A stretch of DNA of 35,068 nucleotides from positions 1 through 35,068 of the forward strand of contig JAGYHQ010000014.1 in assembly GCA_018456245.1 (NCBI GenBank). The letters run 5' to 3'. This document shows, in pieces, positions 8,433 to 15,906 of this stretch (position 1 is the stretch's first letter; each line of letters starts with the position of its first letter). This stretch comes from Tenacibaculum sp. GTDB taxonomy: Bacteria > Bacteroidota > Bacteroidia > Flavobacteriales > Flavobacteriaceae. The position numbers were made by a program, and so were the translations under genes. The notes beneath the pieces are model-generated. The model ran no database searches. It was not told where the DNA came from and worked only from the letters and a program-made list of their open reading frames with translations.

Positions 8433-8786
8433 CGGTTTGTATATGAAACGTAGCGTATAAAAATACGATAAATTTTAGATTTAGTGGAAATTTATAAATA
8501 AGCAGAAGCCTTTGATTTTAGTACTTATTAGCTGTTTTATATATTTCTTAACTTTAAAGTCTTAAATAGGCACAGGCATAAAGTATAATTCAGGAAGAAT
8601 AAAAGAGAGGGTTAAGGTTATATATACACTGTGAAGGTTTTACTTCGTCAACATTGATAATCCCCTCTCTTTTCTACTTAAAATTTGTACAGTTCTGTAA
8701 GGCTTTTGACCTTATTTTTAACTTGTTAACTTTCAAGTAGAATACTTCTTTTTTAGTATTTTATAAAAGCAAATTTGCAAGCTGGG
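8433..8786. other. Gene-free convergent spacer with inverted repeats
   Basis: A 354-bp stretch between the converging acidic-protein and TonB-receptor genes. I see no credible ORF. It opens with CGGTTTGTATATG (8433-8445), a start I associate with degenerate flavobacterial intergenic repeats. It then holds a long-range stem at 8601-8673 and a second inverted repeat (TTCTACTT 8672-8679 with AAGTAGAA 8735-8742) that overlaps the foot of the first. A weak 5-bp hairpin (8698-8702 with 8710-8714) is followed by a T run. Confidence 0.5.
8601..8673. terminator. Long-loop stem, possible bidirectional terminator
   Basis: An 11-bp perfect stem, AAAAGAGAGGG (8601-8611) with CCCTCTCTTTT (8663-8673), encloses a 51-nt loop. 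Each arm ends in a T-run on its own outgoing strand, and the site lies between converging genes, which suits termination both ways. The loop is much longer than in a standard intrinsic terminator, so a structured small RNA is also possible. Confidence 0.45.
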
Positions 8787-11150
8787 TTAAAATCGTTTAG
8801 CACCAGAAAACTCCATTGCCTCACCTTTTCCAAATCCGTAACTAAAACCAATTGTAATAAATCTTCCACGCTTATTTTTATTGTAACTGTAAAAGATATT
8901 TTCTTGTGAACTAATCGACTCCCTAACACGAGAGGCAAATACATCACGGATACTCAAATTAATAACTCCTTTACCTTTTAAAATTTTCTTTCTAATTCCT
9001 AAATTAGCAAACCAATTTTCTGAAATTTCTGATTGATAAGTTTTATATTTAGAACGATAATTTCCTGAAACTTCTACATCAAATTTGGCTGGAAGTTTCA
9101 TTTTTGCAGTTAAACGAGATGACCAGCGTTTTCCTGTAAAATCAAAATTTTGATTGTTAAAACTTCCTTTTCTGTCAAAAAAATTATAGTTAAAATCTCC
9201 GTTAAAAGACAACCAGCGTAAAGGTCTGTATTTTCCGTTCATTTCAAAACCTGTGGCTTTATTTGTTCCGATATTTTCAGGTTTTGTAGTATTTATATTG
9301 TTGGAAAATGTAACCACATCTTCCACAACATCAGTAGTATATCTGTGATACAAACTCAGATTAAAAGAGGCTTTACGTATCTTATGAATACTTGAAATTT
9401 CATACGAATCAGAATATTCAGGTTTTAAATCTGGGTTTCCTGTAAAAATACTAAAATTGTTTCGGAGATTAAAAAACGGGTTCAAATCCCATAATCTCGG
9501 ACGAGAAATTCTACGTGAATATCCTGCTTGTAATGAAAATCCATCTGTAAATTTATAAGATGTATGAACGCTTGGAAACCAGTCGGTATATTTTTGGGAG
9601 TTGGTTTGATTGGTGTTTTTTAAATCAGTTTTTAACTGTGTGTTTTCTACTCTAATACCTGTTTTTACGCCCCATTTTTCACCCTCGTAACCCAATGTTC
9701 CATACACCCCTAAAACACCTTGGTTGTAATTAAAAATATTGGTTAAGTTACTATCTACTACCCAAGTTCCACCTGTTAAATTACTTACCGAATAATCGTT
9801 ATTGACATCATTTAACTGATATTGAGAACCTAATTCAAGTGCATATTTTTTTGCAAACGGTTTGGTATAATCTATTTTATAAGTGTATTCTGACTCCTTA
9901 AAATTGGTACGAGACTTTTGTTGTATATTGGCATTTGCCTCTGAAATAGTTTTGTTTTCAAAAGTTGATTTTTTGTCTTTTCCGAAGAAATCTCCTGTGG
10001 CACTTACTAATAAATGATGTTCTTTATTGTCTTTGAATTGTTTTTTGTATTGCAATTCGTATTGCCATTTAGGGTTCACTGCTATTGTATTTTCTAAACG
10101 ATTCCAACTATTTGATGATGCGTTGTTTTGTAGCTGATTAAATTTTGTATCAGCATTTTCTTTTTCGTTTTCGTAAGCAAAATGTCCTGAAAGTGTCAGC
10201 ACATTAAAGTCGTTAATATGATAATCTGTTCCCAAAATTACATTGTAAAATTGTTCGTTTTTATCAGATTCGCCTGTGCTATTAACTTCGGAATTATTTA
10301 CAAAATCTTTGTTGATTACTTTGCGTTCATTCGGAAAAGTTCGGTATCCAATTCCAAATTGACTAAACAAATTAAATTTCTCGGTGCGTTTGTTTAAACT
10401 CAATCCTAAACTGTGATTGTTAGGTATCCCTGTATTTAAAGTAATAGAGCCATTTAGTCCTCGTTTTTCGCTCTTTTTTAATACGATATTGATAATTCCA
10501 CCTGTTCCTTCAGCATTATATTTTGCAGATGGATTGGTAATTACCTCTATTTTTTGAATCATATCCGCAGTAATTGTTCCGAGTGCATTGCCCTCTTCAC
10601 TTGCTAAAACTGACGGTTTCCCGTTAATTAACATTTGCACCCCTGATGTTCCTCGCAAACTCACTTGCCCCTCAATATTTACAGTTATTGACGGCACATT
10701 GTTTAACACTTCCAATGCCGATGCACCCGTACTACTCAAATCTTTTCCAACATTAAAAACACGCTTATCAAGTTTAAATTCAGTTGTTGATTTTTCTGCT
10801 TGTAGGACTACTTCATCTAAAGCGTGGAAGTTTTCTTCTAATAAAATAGTTCCTAAGGCTATGTGATTTTTCTTCTTAGTGAACTGTCTTATTTTTTTGG
10901 TTTTAAACCCCATAAAACTTATTTCAATATAAAATTTTGACCTTTTAGTAGTAAGTTCAAAAGTTCCATTTTCAAGAGTGGTTGTTCCGTCAATGGCTTT
11001 TTGAATTGTGGTATCATATAAGGCAACCGTTACAAATTCCAATGGTTTTTTGGTATTTTCTTCCACTATTTTACCGCTAATCTTTGTTTTTTGAGCAAAA
11101 AGAACTTGTGATGTAAAAATCACTACTAAAAATATAATTAATTTTCTCAT
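8787..11150 (-). CDS. TonB-dependent receptor / outer-membrane beta-barrel family protein
   Basis: A 787-residue outer-membrane protein. It has a signal peptide (MRKLIIFLVVIFTSQVLFAQ), then a CarboxypepD_reg-like beta-sandwich (about 23-105, KISGKIVEENTKKPLEFVTV). A TonB plug follows (about 110-225, with SALEVLNNVPSITV, GVQMLINGKPSVL and GTGGIINIVLKK), then a long barrel ending in an aromatic residue (AKRF). The barrel resembles the 'outer membrane beta-barrel family' group (OMP_b-brl_3) common in Bacteroidota. Such proteins import an unknown substrate with TonB energy. There is no SusD partner and no TonB-box lipoprotein nearby, so the substrate cannot be told. Parts of the 5' half are richer in G+C than the neighbours (27 of 60 bases at 10621-10680), and the gene lies in the accessory interval, so recent gain is possible. 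Confidence 0.92.
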   Translation of the reverse strand: MRKLIIFLVVIFTSQVLFAQKTKISGKIVEENTKKPLEFVTVALYDTTIQKAIDGTTTLENGTFELTTKRSKFYIEISFMGFKTKKIRQFTKKKNHIALGTILLEENFHALDEVVLQAEKSTTEFKLDKRVFNVGKDLSSTGASALEVLNNVPSITVNIEGQVSLRGTSGVQMLINGKPSVLASEEGNALGTITADMIQKIEVITNPSAKYNAEGTGGIINIVLKKSEKRGLNGSITLNTGIPNNHSLGLSLNKRTEKFNLFSQFGIGYRTFPNERKVINKDFVNNSEVNSTGESDKNEQFYNVILGTDYHINDFNVLTLSGHFAYENEKENADTKFNQLQNNASSNSWNRLENTIAVNPKWQYELQYKKQFKDNKEHHLLVSATGDFFGKDKKSTFENKTISEANANIQQKSRTNFKESEYTYKIDYTKPFAKKYALELGSQYQLNDVNNDYSVSNLTGGTWVVDSNLTNIFNYNQGVLGVYGTLGYEGEKWGVKTGIRVENTQLKTDLKNTNQTNSQKYTDWFPSVHTSYKFTDGFSLQAGYSRRISRPRLWDLNPFFNLRNNFSIFTGNPDLKPEYSDSYEISSIHKIRKASFNLSLYHRYTTDVVEDVVTFSNNINTTKPENIGTNKATGFEMNGKYRPLRWLSFNGDFNYNFFDRKGSFNNQNFDFTGKRWSSRLTAKMKLPAKFDVEVSGNYRSKYKTYQSEISENWFANLGIRKKILKGKGVINLSIRDVFASRVRESISSQENIFYSYNKNKRGRFITIGFSYGFGKGEAMEFSGAKRF

Positions 11151-11295
11151 TATGAATGTGCTATTTTTTACTTGATTATTTATTTTGATATATTATTAAT
11201 TCATTTTAACATTTGAGCATTAACGCCTACAAATACTAAAAATTGCTACGATTGTTAAATAAACTTTTTTTCATTAATTACATATACACCTCTTT

Positions 11296-11309
11296 GTTGT
11301 AGCCAGTTA
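11296..11309 (-). repeat. Left copy of 14-bp inverted repeat bracketing the regulator/membrane-protein pair
   Basis: GTTGTAGCCAGTTA on the plus strand. Its last three bases are the stop codon of the minus-strand membrane protein gene. The inverted partner at 12403-12416 matches at 13 of 14 positions. Confidence 0.6.
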
Positions 11310-11726
11310 TTTTATTCTTTTGAAGAAATATTTTTTTGCTAAAAACAATGCGATAATTGGGGGAATTGCCATAGCAAGATGTACAATTTCAGCAGTCAAG
11401 TGTGGAGCAGCTAATTCTGGAATAAATGGAGTACCAACCCAAAAAGGAGTATAATATCCTATCATAAGAATTAATGAAATTATCCAAGTATTTGGAGTTC
11501 TCCATTTTTCTTTTCCAAAAAATACTATTAGAAGAACGATCATAGAAGATAAATCTCCAATAGCCTCTCTAAATGCATGATACCAAGCGTGATGTGTGCC
11601 TTTTGTAAATTCAGGAACTAAAACATAAGTGGTATCGTTTATATGTGAAATAGTTTGCCACCAACTTTTTAGTCCGATAATAAGTCCGATAAGTAGTAAT
11701 ACTCTTGCTATGTTTAGTTTATTCAT
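11307..11726 (-). CDS. Conserved four-helix membrane protein of unknown function
   Basis: A 139-residue protein with four predicted membrane segments (about 5-22, 55-72, 80-98 and 108-130). A polar loop (about 25-52) contains THHAWYHAFREAIGDLSS, with three histidines, a tryptophan and acidic residues beside the second helix. The length and helix count recall DoxX-like proteins, but I see no DoxX motif and make no family claim. I remember close relatives labelled hypothetical in other flavobacteria. It is read from the same strand as the Crp/Fnr regulator 105 bp upstream. The gap contains a TAnnTTTG box and a perfect FNR-type palindrome, so it is probably the regulator's target. The stop codon is part of an inverted repeat. 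Confidence 0.85.
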   Translation of the reverse strand: MNKLNIARVLLLIGLIIGLKSWWQTISHINDTTYVLVPEFTKGTHHAWYHAFREAIGDLSSMIVLLIVFFGKEKWRTPNTWIISLILMIGYYTPFWVGTPFIPELAAPHLTAEIVHLAMAIPPIIALFLAKKYFFKRIK

Positions 11727-11791
11727 TATTTTTTTATTATTTTACATTTCCACCGTTTTGTTATATGCTATCTTTATTAAAAAAGACTTTG

Positions 11792-11799
11792 CAAAATTA
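11792..11799 (-). promoter_or_regulatory. -7 box upstream of the four-helix membrane protein gene
   Basis: On the minus strand this reads TAATTTTG, matching TAnnTTTG. Transcription would start near 11786, leaving a leader of about 60 nt before the ATG at 11726. Confidence 0.55.
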
Positions 11800-11821
11800 T
11801 GACAAAACTATTTACTGTGCA

Positions 11822-11835
11822 TTGATGTAAATCAA
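11822..11835 (-). promoter_or_regulatory. FNR/Crp-type operator (TTGAT-N4-ATCAA)
   Basis: TTGATGTAAATCAA is a perfect two-fold palindrome of the FNR half-site TTGAT. Its centre (11828.5) is about 42 bp before the start predicted from the -7 box at 11792-11799, the normal class II activator position. It overlaps the TGA stop of the regulator gene, which itself has the E-x-x-S-R recognition motif. The sequence is direct observation; binding is inference. Confidence 0.65.
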
Positions 11836-12389
11836 GAAATGATTTTTCTTATTCTTGATAAAGTTTCTGGCGACATTGATAAGTATGAAGCAATATAATA
11901 ATGTGGAATAATATTGAGTAAAAAACCACGTGAACTAATAAATTTCAAATAACGTTTTTCTGCATTGTCATTTAGTAAAGATATTTCTTTGAGTTCTTTT
12001 TTAATAGTTAAATTTTCTAACAATAAATAATAAAAATTCTGCCATTTTTCAGTATTAAAGTAGTAATTAAAAACGGATTGTTCCCATTCTATAATTTCAC
12101 AATAGGTTAATGTTTGAAATTCAACACTTGATTCAGATTTAGTTAAAAAACTTGAAATAGATGTAAATACAAAATTTTGTTCAGTTGTAAAGTTTTTAGT
12201 AATCTCTTTACCTTCGTTTGTGGTTATTAGATGTCTTGCTACTCCTTTTTTTATAAATATCCAACTATTACAACATTCGTTTGATTTTAATAAATATTCA
12301 TTTGCTAAATACTTTTTTAGTTTCCCTTTATTAAGAAACTCGTTTAATTCATTATCTGATATGTTTGCTTTTTGCAGTAATTTTTTCAA
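11832..12389 (-). CDS. Crp/Fnr family transcriptional regulator
   Basis: A 185-residue regulator. Residues about 10-120 form the cyclic-nucleotide-binding-type jellyroll (KKYLANEYLLKSNECCNSWIFIKKGVARHL). A dimerisation helix follows, and a short winged-helix end, IPHYYIASYLSMSPETLSRIRK, stops just after the recognition helix, as in other about 190-residue Bacteroidota members. The helix carries E-T-L-S-R, the E-x-x-S-R pattern by which FNR reads TTGAT. There are only three cysteines (ECC and TYC), too few and wrongly placed for an FNR iron-sulfur cluster, so the signal is unknown. The start is TTG at 12389, with AGAGG nine bases upstream; no ATG fits. The coding end overlaps a TTGAT-N4-ATCAA operator facing the next gene. 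Confidence 0.88.
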   Translation of the reverse strand: MKKLLQKANISDNELNEFLNKGKLKKYLANEYLLKSNECCNSWIFIKKGVARHLITTNEGKEITKNFTTEQNFVFTSISSFLTKSESSVEFQTLTYCEIIEWEQSVFNYYFNTEKWQNFYYLLLENLTIKKELKEISLLNDNAEKRYLKFISSRGFLLNIIPHYYIASYLSMSPETLSRIRKIIS

Positions 12390-12402
12390 TAGTATTATCC
12401 TC

Positions 12403-12416
12403 TAATTGGCTACAAC
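12403..12416 (+). repeat. Right copy of 14-bp inverted repeat bracketing the regulator/membrane-protein pair
   Basis: TAATTGGCTACAAC is the inverse of the copy at 11296-11309 with one mismatch. It lies 13 bp upstream of the regulator's TTG start and runs straight into the palindromic element that follows. Confidence 0.6.
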
Positions 12417-12560
12417 GGCTCACGGCTTAATGCAGTTTTGTTTTTGTAAAGATACGGAGTATTCTGGAGAAAATAAAACTGCATTAAGCGGTGATGTGTG
12501 AAGTTCTTGAGCGAAGCGAAAGGAGTTCACACATCATCGGCGAAGCCGAGAGCCGATGTG
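12407..12560. repeat. Composite palindromic element, three successive hairpins
   Basis: Three inverted repeats stand in a row. The first has a perfect 15-bp stem (12425-12439 with 12475-12489, GCTTAATGCAGTTTT). The second has a perfect 11-bp stem (12492-12502 with 12526-12536, TGATGTGTGAA). The third has a 7-bp stem (12535-12541 with 12552-12558, CATCGGC), within which TCGGC-GAA-GCCGA forms a tighter alternative. The last 30 bases hold 18 G+C, striking in an AT-rich chromosome. No ORF spans it. It looks like a dispersed intergenic repeat or a folded recombination site rather than a terminator, as no T run follows. Confidence 0.65.
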
Positions 12561-12688
12561 GTGAAAGACGGAGCGATTTCCTCAAAACAACACAATAAAT
12601 ATGTAAATACAATAATATCAATTGACTATATTAAGGATGAAACCTTCGTATTTCGGGTTGTAAACTTGCGTATTTAGTGGTATTACTT
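12561..12688. other. Gene-free remainder between palindromic element and decayed gene
   Basis: I see no ORF, promoter box or strong hairpin here. It may be further decayed sequence of the RhuM-type gene whose recognisable part ends at 12689. Confidence 0.35.
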
Positions 12689-12879
12689 TTATATTTTCCC
12701 TTTAATAGCACCGTGTTTAGTGGTGTGTTCCAAAATGGAACTAACCATATTTTCTTCAAGTTCTTTACTTTCAAAAATATTTTTTAAGTGCTTTGTTATA
12801 GCGGGTCGTTAAACTCCAAATAATGTGCAATACGCTCTTGTGTAAGCCAAACCGTTTCGTCGTGAAAAAATATTTCCAT
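12689..12879 (-). pseudogene. Remnant of a RhuM-family (virulence/DNA-binding) protein, N-terminal part
   Basis: Read from ATG 12879, the first frame gives MEIFFHDETVWLTQERIAHY. After a one-base shift, a second frame gives RPAITKHLKNIFESKELEEN followed by SSILEHTTKHGAIKGK and a stop at 12689-12691. Joined, this is the familiar N-terminal segment of RhuM-type proteins (ETVWLTQ-IA-LFGVQRPAITKHLKNIFES). At the junction one base is missing and the expected CAA (Gln) codon reads TAA. Just upstream, YTENGNIF appears in yet another frame, suggesting a second shift in a T run. The remaining roughly 80 percent of the family length is absent. Intact relatives often sit in mobile or defence-linked regions. 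Confidence 0.72.
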
Positions 12880-12907
12880 TTTCCGTATAGAAAATATAGA
12901 AGTAAAT

Positions 12908-13936
12908 TTAATCTTTTTTAACAATAGTTTTATTAAACCCCTCTGTTATAAAGGTGTTTATATTTCCTTTATCATCATAAAAAACTAAATAAGCATCAAT
13001 ATTTTTTAATGATTTTAAAAGTTCTTTTGATTTATTAACACCCATTGCCATAAAAGTAGTGGCGTATGCATCGGCTTCGGCACAAGTATTAGCAATAACG
13101 TAAGCACTTATAATATTTTTTTGTTCGGCTTTACCTGTAATAGGGTTAATGGTATGTACATATTTTTTTCCTGAAACATTATCAATTCTATTTTTTCTAA
13201 AATTTCCAGAGCCTGCAATTGCCTTATCTTTTAGTTGAATAATATCTCTTGTTTTACGGTTCTGGACTTTAGAATTTATACTTTCAATTCCAATACTCCA
13301 AACTTTATTTTTTATAGTGTTTTTACCTTTTACACGAACTTCCCCACCAATTTCAACGGATATGTTTTTAATATTAATTGAGGTTAAATATTCCACAATT
13401 TTATCAACTGCATATCCTTTTGCAATGGCGTTAAAATCAAGATAAATTTGAGGGTATAATTTTATTACTTTTCCTTTTTTTGAAATATTTACTTTATTAA
13501 AACCTACATATTTCATTAAAGAATCAAGTTGAGTGTTAGAAATATTATTTATAGGTTTTGTGTCTCCAAAACCGTAGGCATTTCGTAGAGTCCCTACGGT
13601 TGGGTCAAAATATCCTTCTGATTTTTGGTTTATTTTTTTTGAAAGAGTAAATACATCTTTAAAATAATCATCAATAGTTACCGTTGTATCTCCTTTGTTT
13701 ATTTTAGATATGTCACTATCAACAATATAAGTATTCATTGATTTATTGATTTTATTAAAAATAGAATCAATCCCTTTTTGTACTTCACTGTTTTTTATAG
13801 GGGAATAATCATATTTGACAATATAATACGTTCCGAAAATATTACCTTTTAAAATGTTTAATTTCTTTGTTTTATCACTATTACAGGCAGTAAATATTGT
13901 TATAAAAATAGTTATTATGCAAAGTGTTTTTTTCAT
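12908..13936 (-). CDS. apbE: FAD:protein FMN transferase, lipoprotein
   Basis: A 342-residue ApbE family enzyme that attaches FMN to threonine of target proteins such as the NqrB and NqrC subunits or RnfG. The signal peptide ends in a lipobox (FTAC at about 15-18), so it is a membrane-anchored periplasmic lipoprotein. Family segments are FGTYYIVKY near the N-terminus, DFNAIAKGYAVDKIVEYL, SVEIGGEVRVKG, IAGSGNFR, and the C-terminal KKYVHTINPITG with CAEADAYATTFMAMG (metal- and FAD-binding Asp and Thr). It starts 6 bp after the acyl-CoA synthetase gene, so the two share a transcript, though no functional link is evident. Its flavinylated partners are not in the window. Confidence 0.95.
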   Translation of the reverse strand: MKKTLCIITIFITIFTACNSDKTKKLNILKGNIFGTYYIVKYDYSPIKNSEVQKGIDSIFNKINKSMNTYIVDSDISKINKGDTTVTIDDYFKDVFTLSKKINQKSEGYFDPTVGTLRNAYGFGDTKPINNISNTQLDSLMKYVGFNKVNISKKGKVIKLYPQIYLDFNAIAKGYAVDKIVEYLTSINIKNISVEIGGEVRVKGKNTIKNKVWSIGIESINSKVQNRKTRDIIQLKDKAIAGSGNFRKNRIDNVSGKKYVHTINPITGKAEQKNIISAYVIANTCAEADAYATTFMAMGVNKSKELLKSLKNIDAYLVFYDDKGNINTFITEGFNKTIVKKD

Positions 13937-13942
13937 TATGTT

Positions 13943-15724
13943 TTAAGCACTATACATTTTTTCAATAACATCATTATATCTGCTTGAAATAACATTTCTT
14001 TTTGGCTTAAATGTAGGTGTTATTTCGTTGTTTTCCATTGTAAATTCTGTTGGCATTAAGGTAAATTTCTTTATCTGTTCAAATTTTGCTAAACACTCTT
14101 GTGCTGAATCTACAATTCTTTGGTATTTATTTATAACTTCTTCTTTTACAATTAAATCATCATTGTTTTTAAACTCTATTCCTTTGTATTTAGCCCAATC
14201 TGTTAACGCTTCAAAATTAGGAACTAATAGGGCAGAGGCGTAAGGTTTTCCCTCGCCAACAACAATAACTTGTTCAATAAAGCTATGGCTTATTAGTACA
14301 TTTTCTACGTGCTGAGGAGCAATATATTTACCCCCTGAGGTTTTCATTAAATCTTTAATTCTATCAGTAATAATAATATTGCCTTTTTCATCTATTTTAC
14401 CTGCATCTCCTGTTTTAAACCAACCATTTTCAAATACTTTTTCTGTTTCTTCAGGTTTTTTATAGTACCCCTGCATTACAGTAGCGCTTTTTATTAAAAT
14501 TTCGTCATTATCGCCTATTTTAACGCTTATGTTAGGCATAGGTTGCCCAACTGTTCCTAAAGTATAATCATTTAAACCAAAAGAACTTACCGTTGCACTA
14601 GTTTCGGTTAAACCATATCCCATAACAATAGGTAAGCCTACAGCCCTGAAAAATAAAGTTATTTCTTCTGATAAAAACGCACCGCCACAAGGCATAAATT
14701 TTAAATTACCGCCTAAACGTTCACGTATTTTTGAAAAAACTAATTTGTCAGCTATTTTATGCTGTAATTTAATTAAAAATGATTGAGGTTTATTTTTTAA
14801 TATATTCTGTTCAAATTTATTACCTACTGATATACACCACTTAAACAGCCCTCTTTTTATAAAAGAAGTTTTTAATAAGTTTGTATAAATTAAGTGATGC
14901 ATTTTTTCATAAAGCCTAGGTACAGAACACATTACCGTTGGTTTTGCACTTAAAAGAGCTTCAGCAATTTTTTTAGGATCTTTATTATATGTGTTCATCA
15001 TTCCTCTATGAAAAACATAAAAAGACCAAAGACGTTCAAAAACGTGCGATAGAGGTAAAAAAGCTAAAGAAGAATCTTTATCAGTAAGATTGTACTTTAA
15101 ATCATGATTAATAAATGTAGATGTTATATTTTTATGATTTAACATTACTCCTTTAGGCTCTCCTGTAGTTCCTGATGTATATATTATTGTAGCTAAATCT
15201 TTTTCATTTAATTGTTTTTCTCTTTCTTCATAAAGCCCATTAACCTTTGTAGTATCTCTTGTTACCCAATCAGAAAAATATACTGATTTAGGGTGGGTTA
15301 GTGGTACTGTTTCATCAAACACAACTACTTTTTGTAAAGAAACATCATCATCATCAATAAATTTTAAAACCTCATTATATTGATGTTTTTCGCCAACAAA
15401 AAGAATTTTTATTTCAGAATCTTTTACTATATATTTAGCTTGTATATCAATATTTGTGGCATAAATAGGTACAGGAACAGCACCTATAAGGATAGCCCCA
15501 ACATCAACGAAAGTCCATTCAGGCATATTTTGAGAAAAAATTCCTATCTTTTCTTGATGTTGTACCTCTTCTAAAAGTAAGTTATTTGCTACACTTTTAA
15601 AGAAATTAACACATTCTTTACCTGTAAAATTTTTCCAAGCTTCTCCTTCCTTTATACGCATCATTACCTTATCAGCGTATTTTTCCATTCTATTTAGCAT
15701 TAATTTGCCTAAATGATTTTCCAT
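13943..15724 (-). CDS. AMP-dependent long-chain fatty acid--CoA ligase
   Basis: A 593-residue ANL-superfamily enzyme that activates fatty acids as acyl-AMP and then acyl-CoA. The P-loop-like motif YTSGTTGEPKG lies near residue 182, followed by GYGLTETSATVS (about 367), FKTGDAGKIDEKGNIIITDRIKDLMKTSGGKYI (A7-A8 region) and the C-terminal TPTFKPKRN, whose lysine closes the adenylation site. There is no signal peptide. The length and the long insertion after LPLSHVFERLWSFYVF match the FadD15/FAA-type long-chain group widespread in Bacteroidota. It is first in a two-gene unit with apbE. Confidence 0.94.
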   Translation of the reverse strand: MENHLGKLMLNRMEKYADKVMMRIKEGEAWKNFTGKECVNFFKSVANNLLLEEVQHQEKIGIFSQNMPEWTFVDVGAILIGAVPVPIYATNIDIQAKYIVKDSEIKILFVGEKHQYNEVLKFIDDDDVSLQKVVVFDETVPLTHPKSVYFSDWVTRDTTKVNGLYEEREKQLNEKDLATIIYTSGTTGEPKGVMLNHKNITSTFINHDLKYNLTDKDSSLAFLPLSHVFERLWSFYVFHRGMMNTYNKDPKKIAEALLSAKPTVMCSVPRLYEKMHHLIYTNLLKTSFIKRGLFKWCISVGNKFEQNILKNKPQSFLIKLQHKIADKLVFSKIRERLGGNLKFMPCGGAFLSEEITLFFRAVGLPIVMGYGLTETSATVSSFGLNDYTLGTVGQPMPNISVKIGDNDEILIKSATVMQGYYKKPEETEKVFENGWFKTGDAGKIDEKGNIIITDRIKDLMKTSGGKYIAPQHVENVLISHSFIEQVIVVGEGKPYASALLVPNFEALTDWAKYKGIEFKNNDDLIVKEEVINKYQRIVDSAQECLAKFEQIKKFTLMPTEFTMENNEITPTFKPKRNVISSRYNDVIEKMYSA

Positions 15725-15802
15725 CGTTATTATTTTGTTTTCGTTTAGCTAAAATAAAATATTTTTTAAATATTTAGTAAGGTATAGTGTAAAAAAAAAC
15801 AA

Positions 15803-15810
15803 TATCTTTG
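15803..15810 (+). promoter_or_regulatory. -7 box of the lysine-rich protein gene
   Basis: TATCTTTG matches TAnnTTTG and lies about 97 bp before the ATG at 15907, giving a leader of roughly 90 nt in a single-gene transcript that ends at the 16378-16406 terminator. Confidence 0.55.
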
Positions 15811-15906
15811 AACATAGTTATTTATGCTAAAATTGTGACTTTTTTGTAAACATTGAGTCGTATAGCATGAGTAAATATGTAAAACTTTAAATTAAATTAT
15901 AAGAAT

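Noticed and set aside
8753..8947. 64-residue minus-strand frame at the end of the TonB receptor gene
   Set aside because: It overlaps the receptor's C-terminal coding sequence in another frame and has no family features.
12220..12405. 61-residue plus-strand frame opposite the Crp/Fnr gene
   Set aside because: It is a shadow of the regulator's N-terminal coding region, rich in Phe and Ser from antisense Lys/Glu codons.
13746..13770. TTGAT and ATCAA half-sites inside apbE
   Set aside because: The spacer is 15 bp instead of 4 and the site is within coding sequence, so it is not an FNR-type operator.
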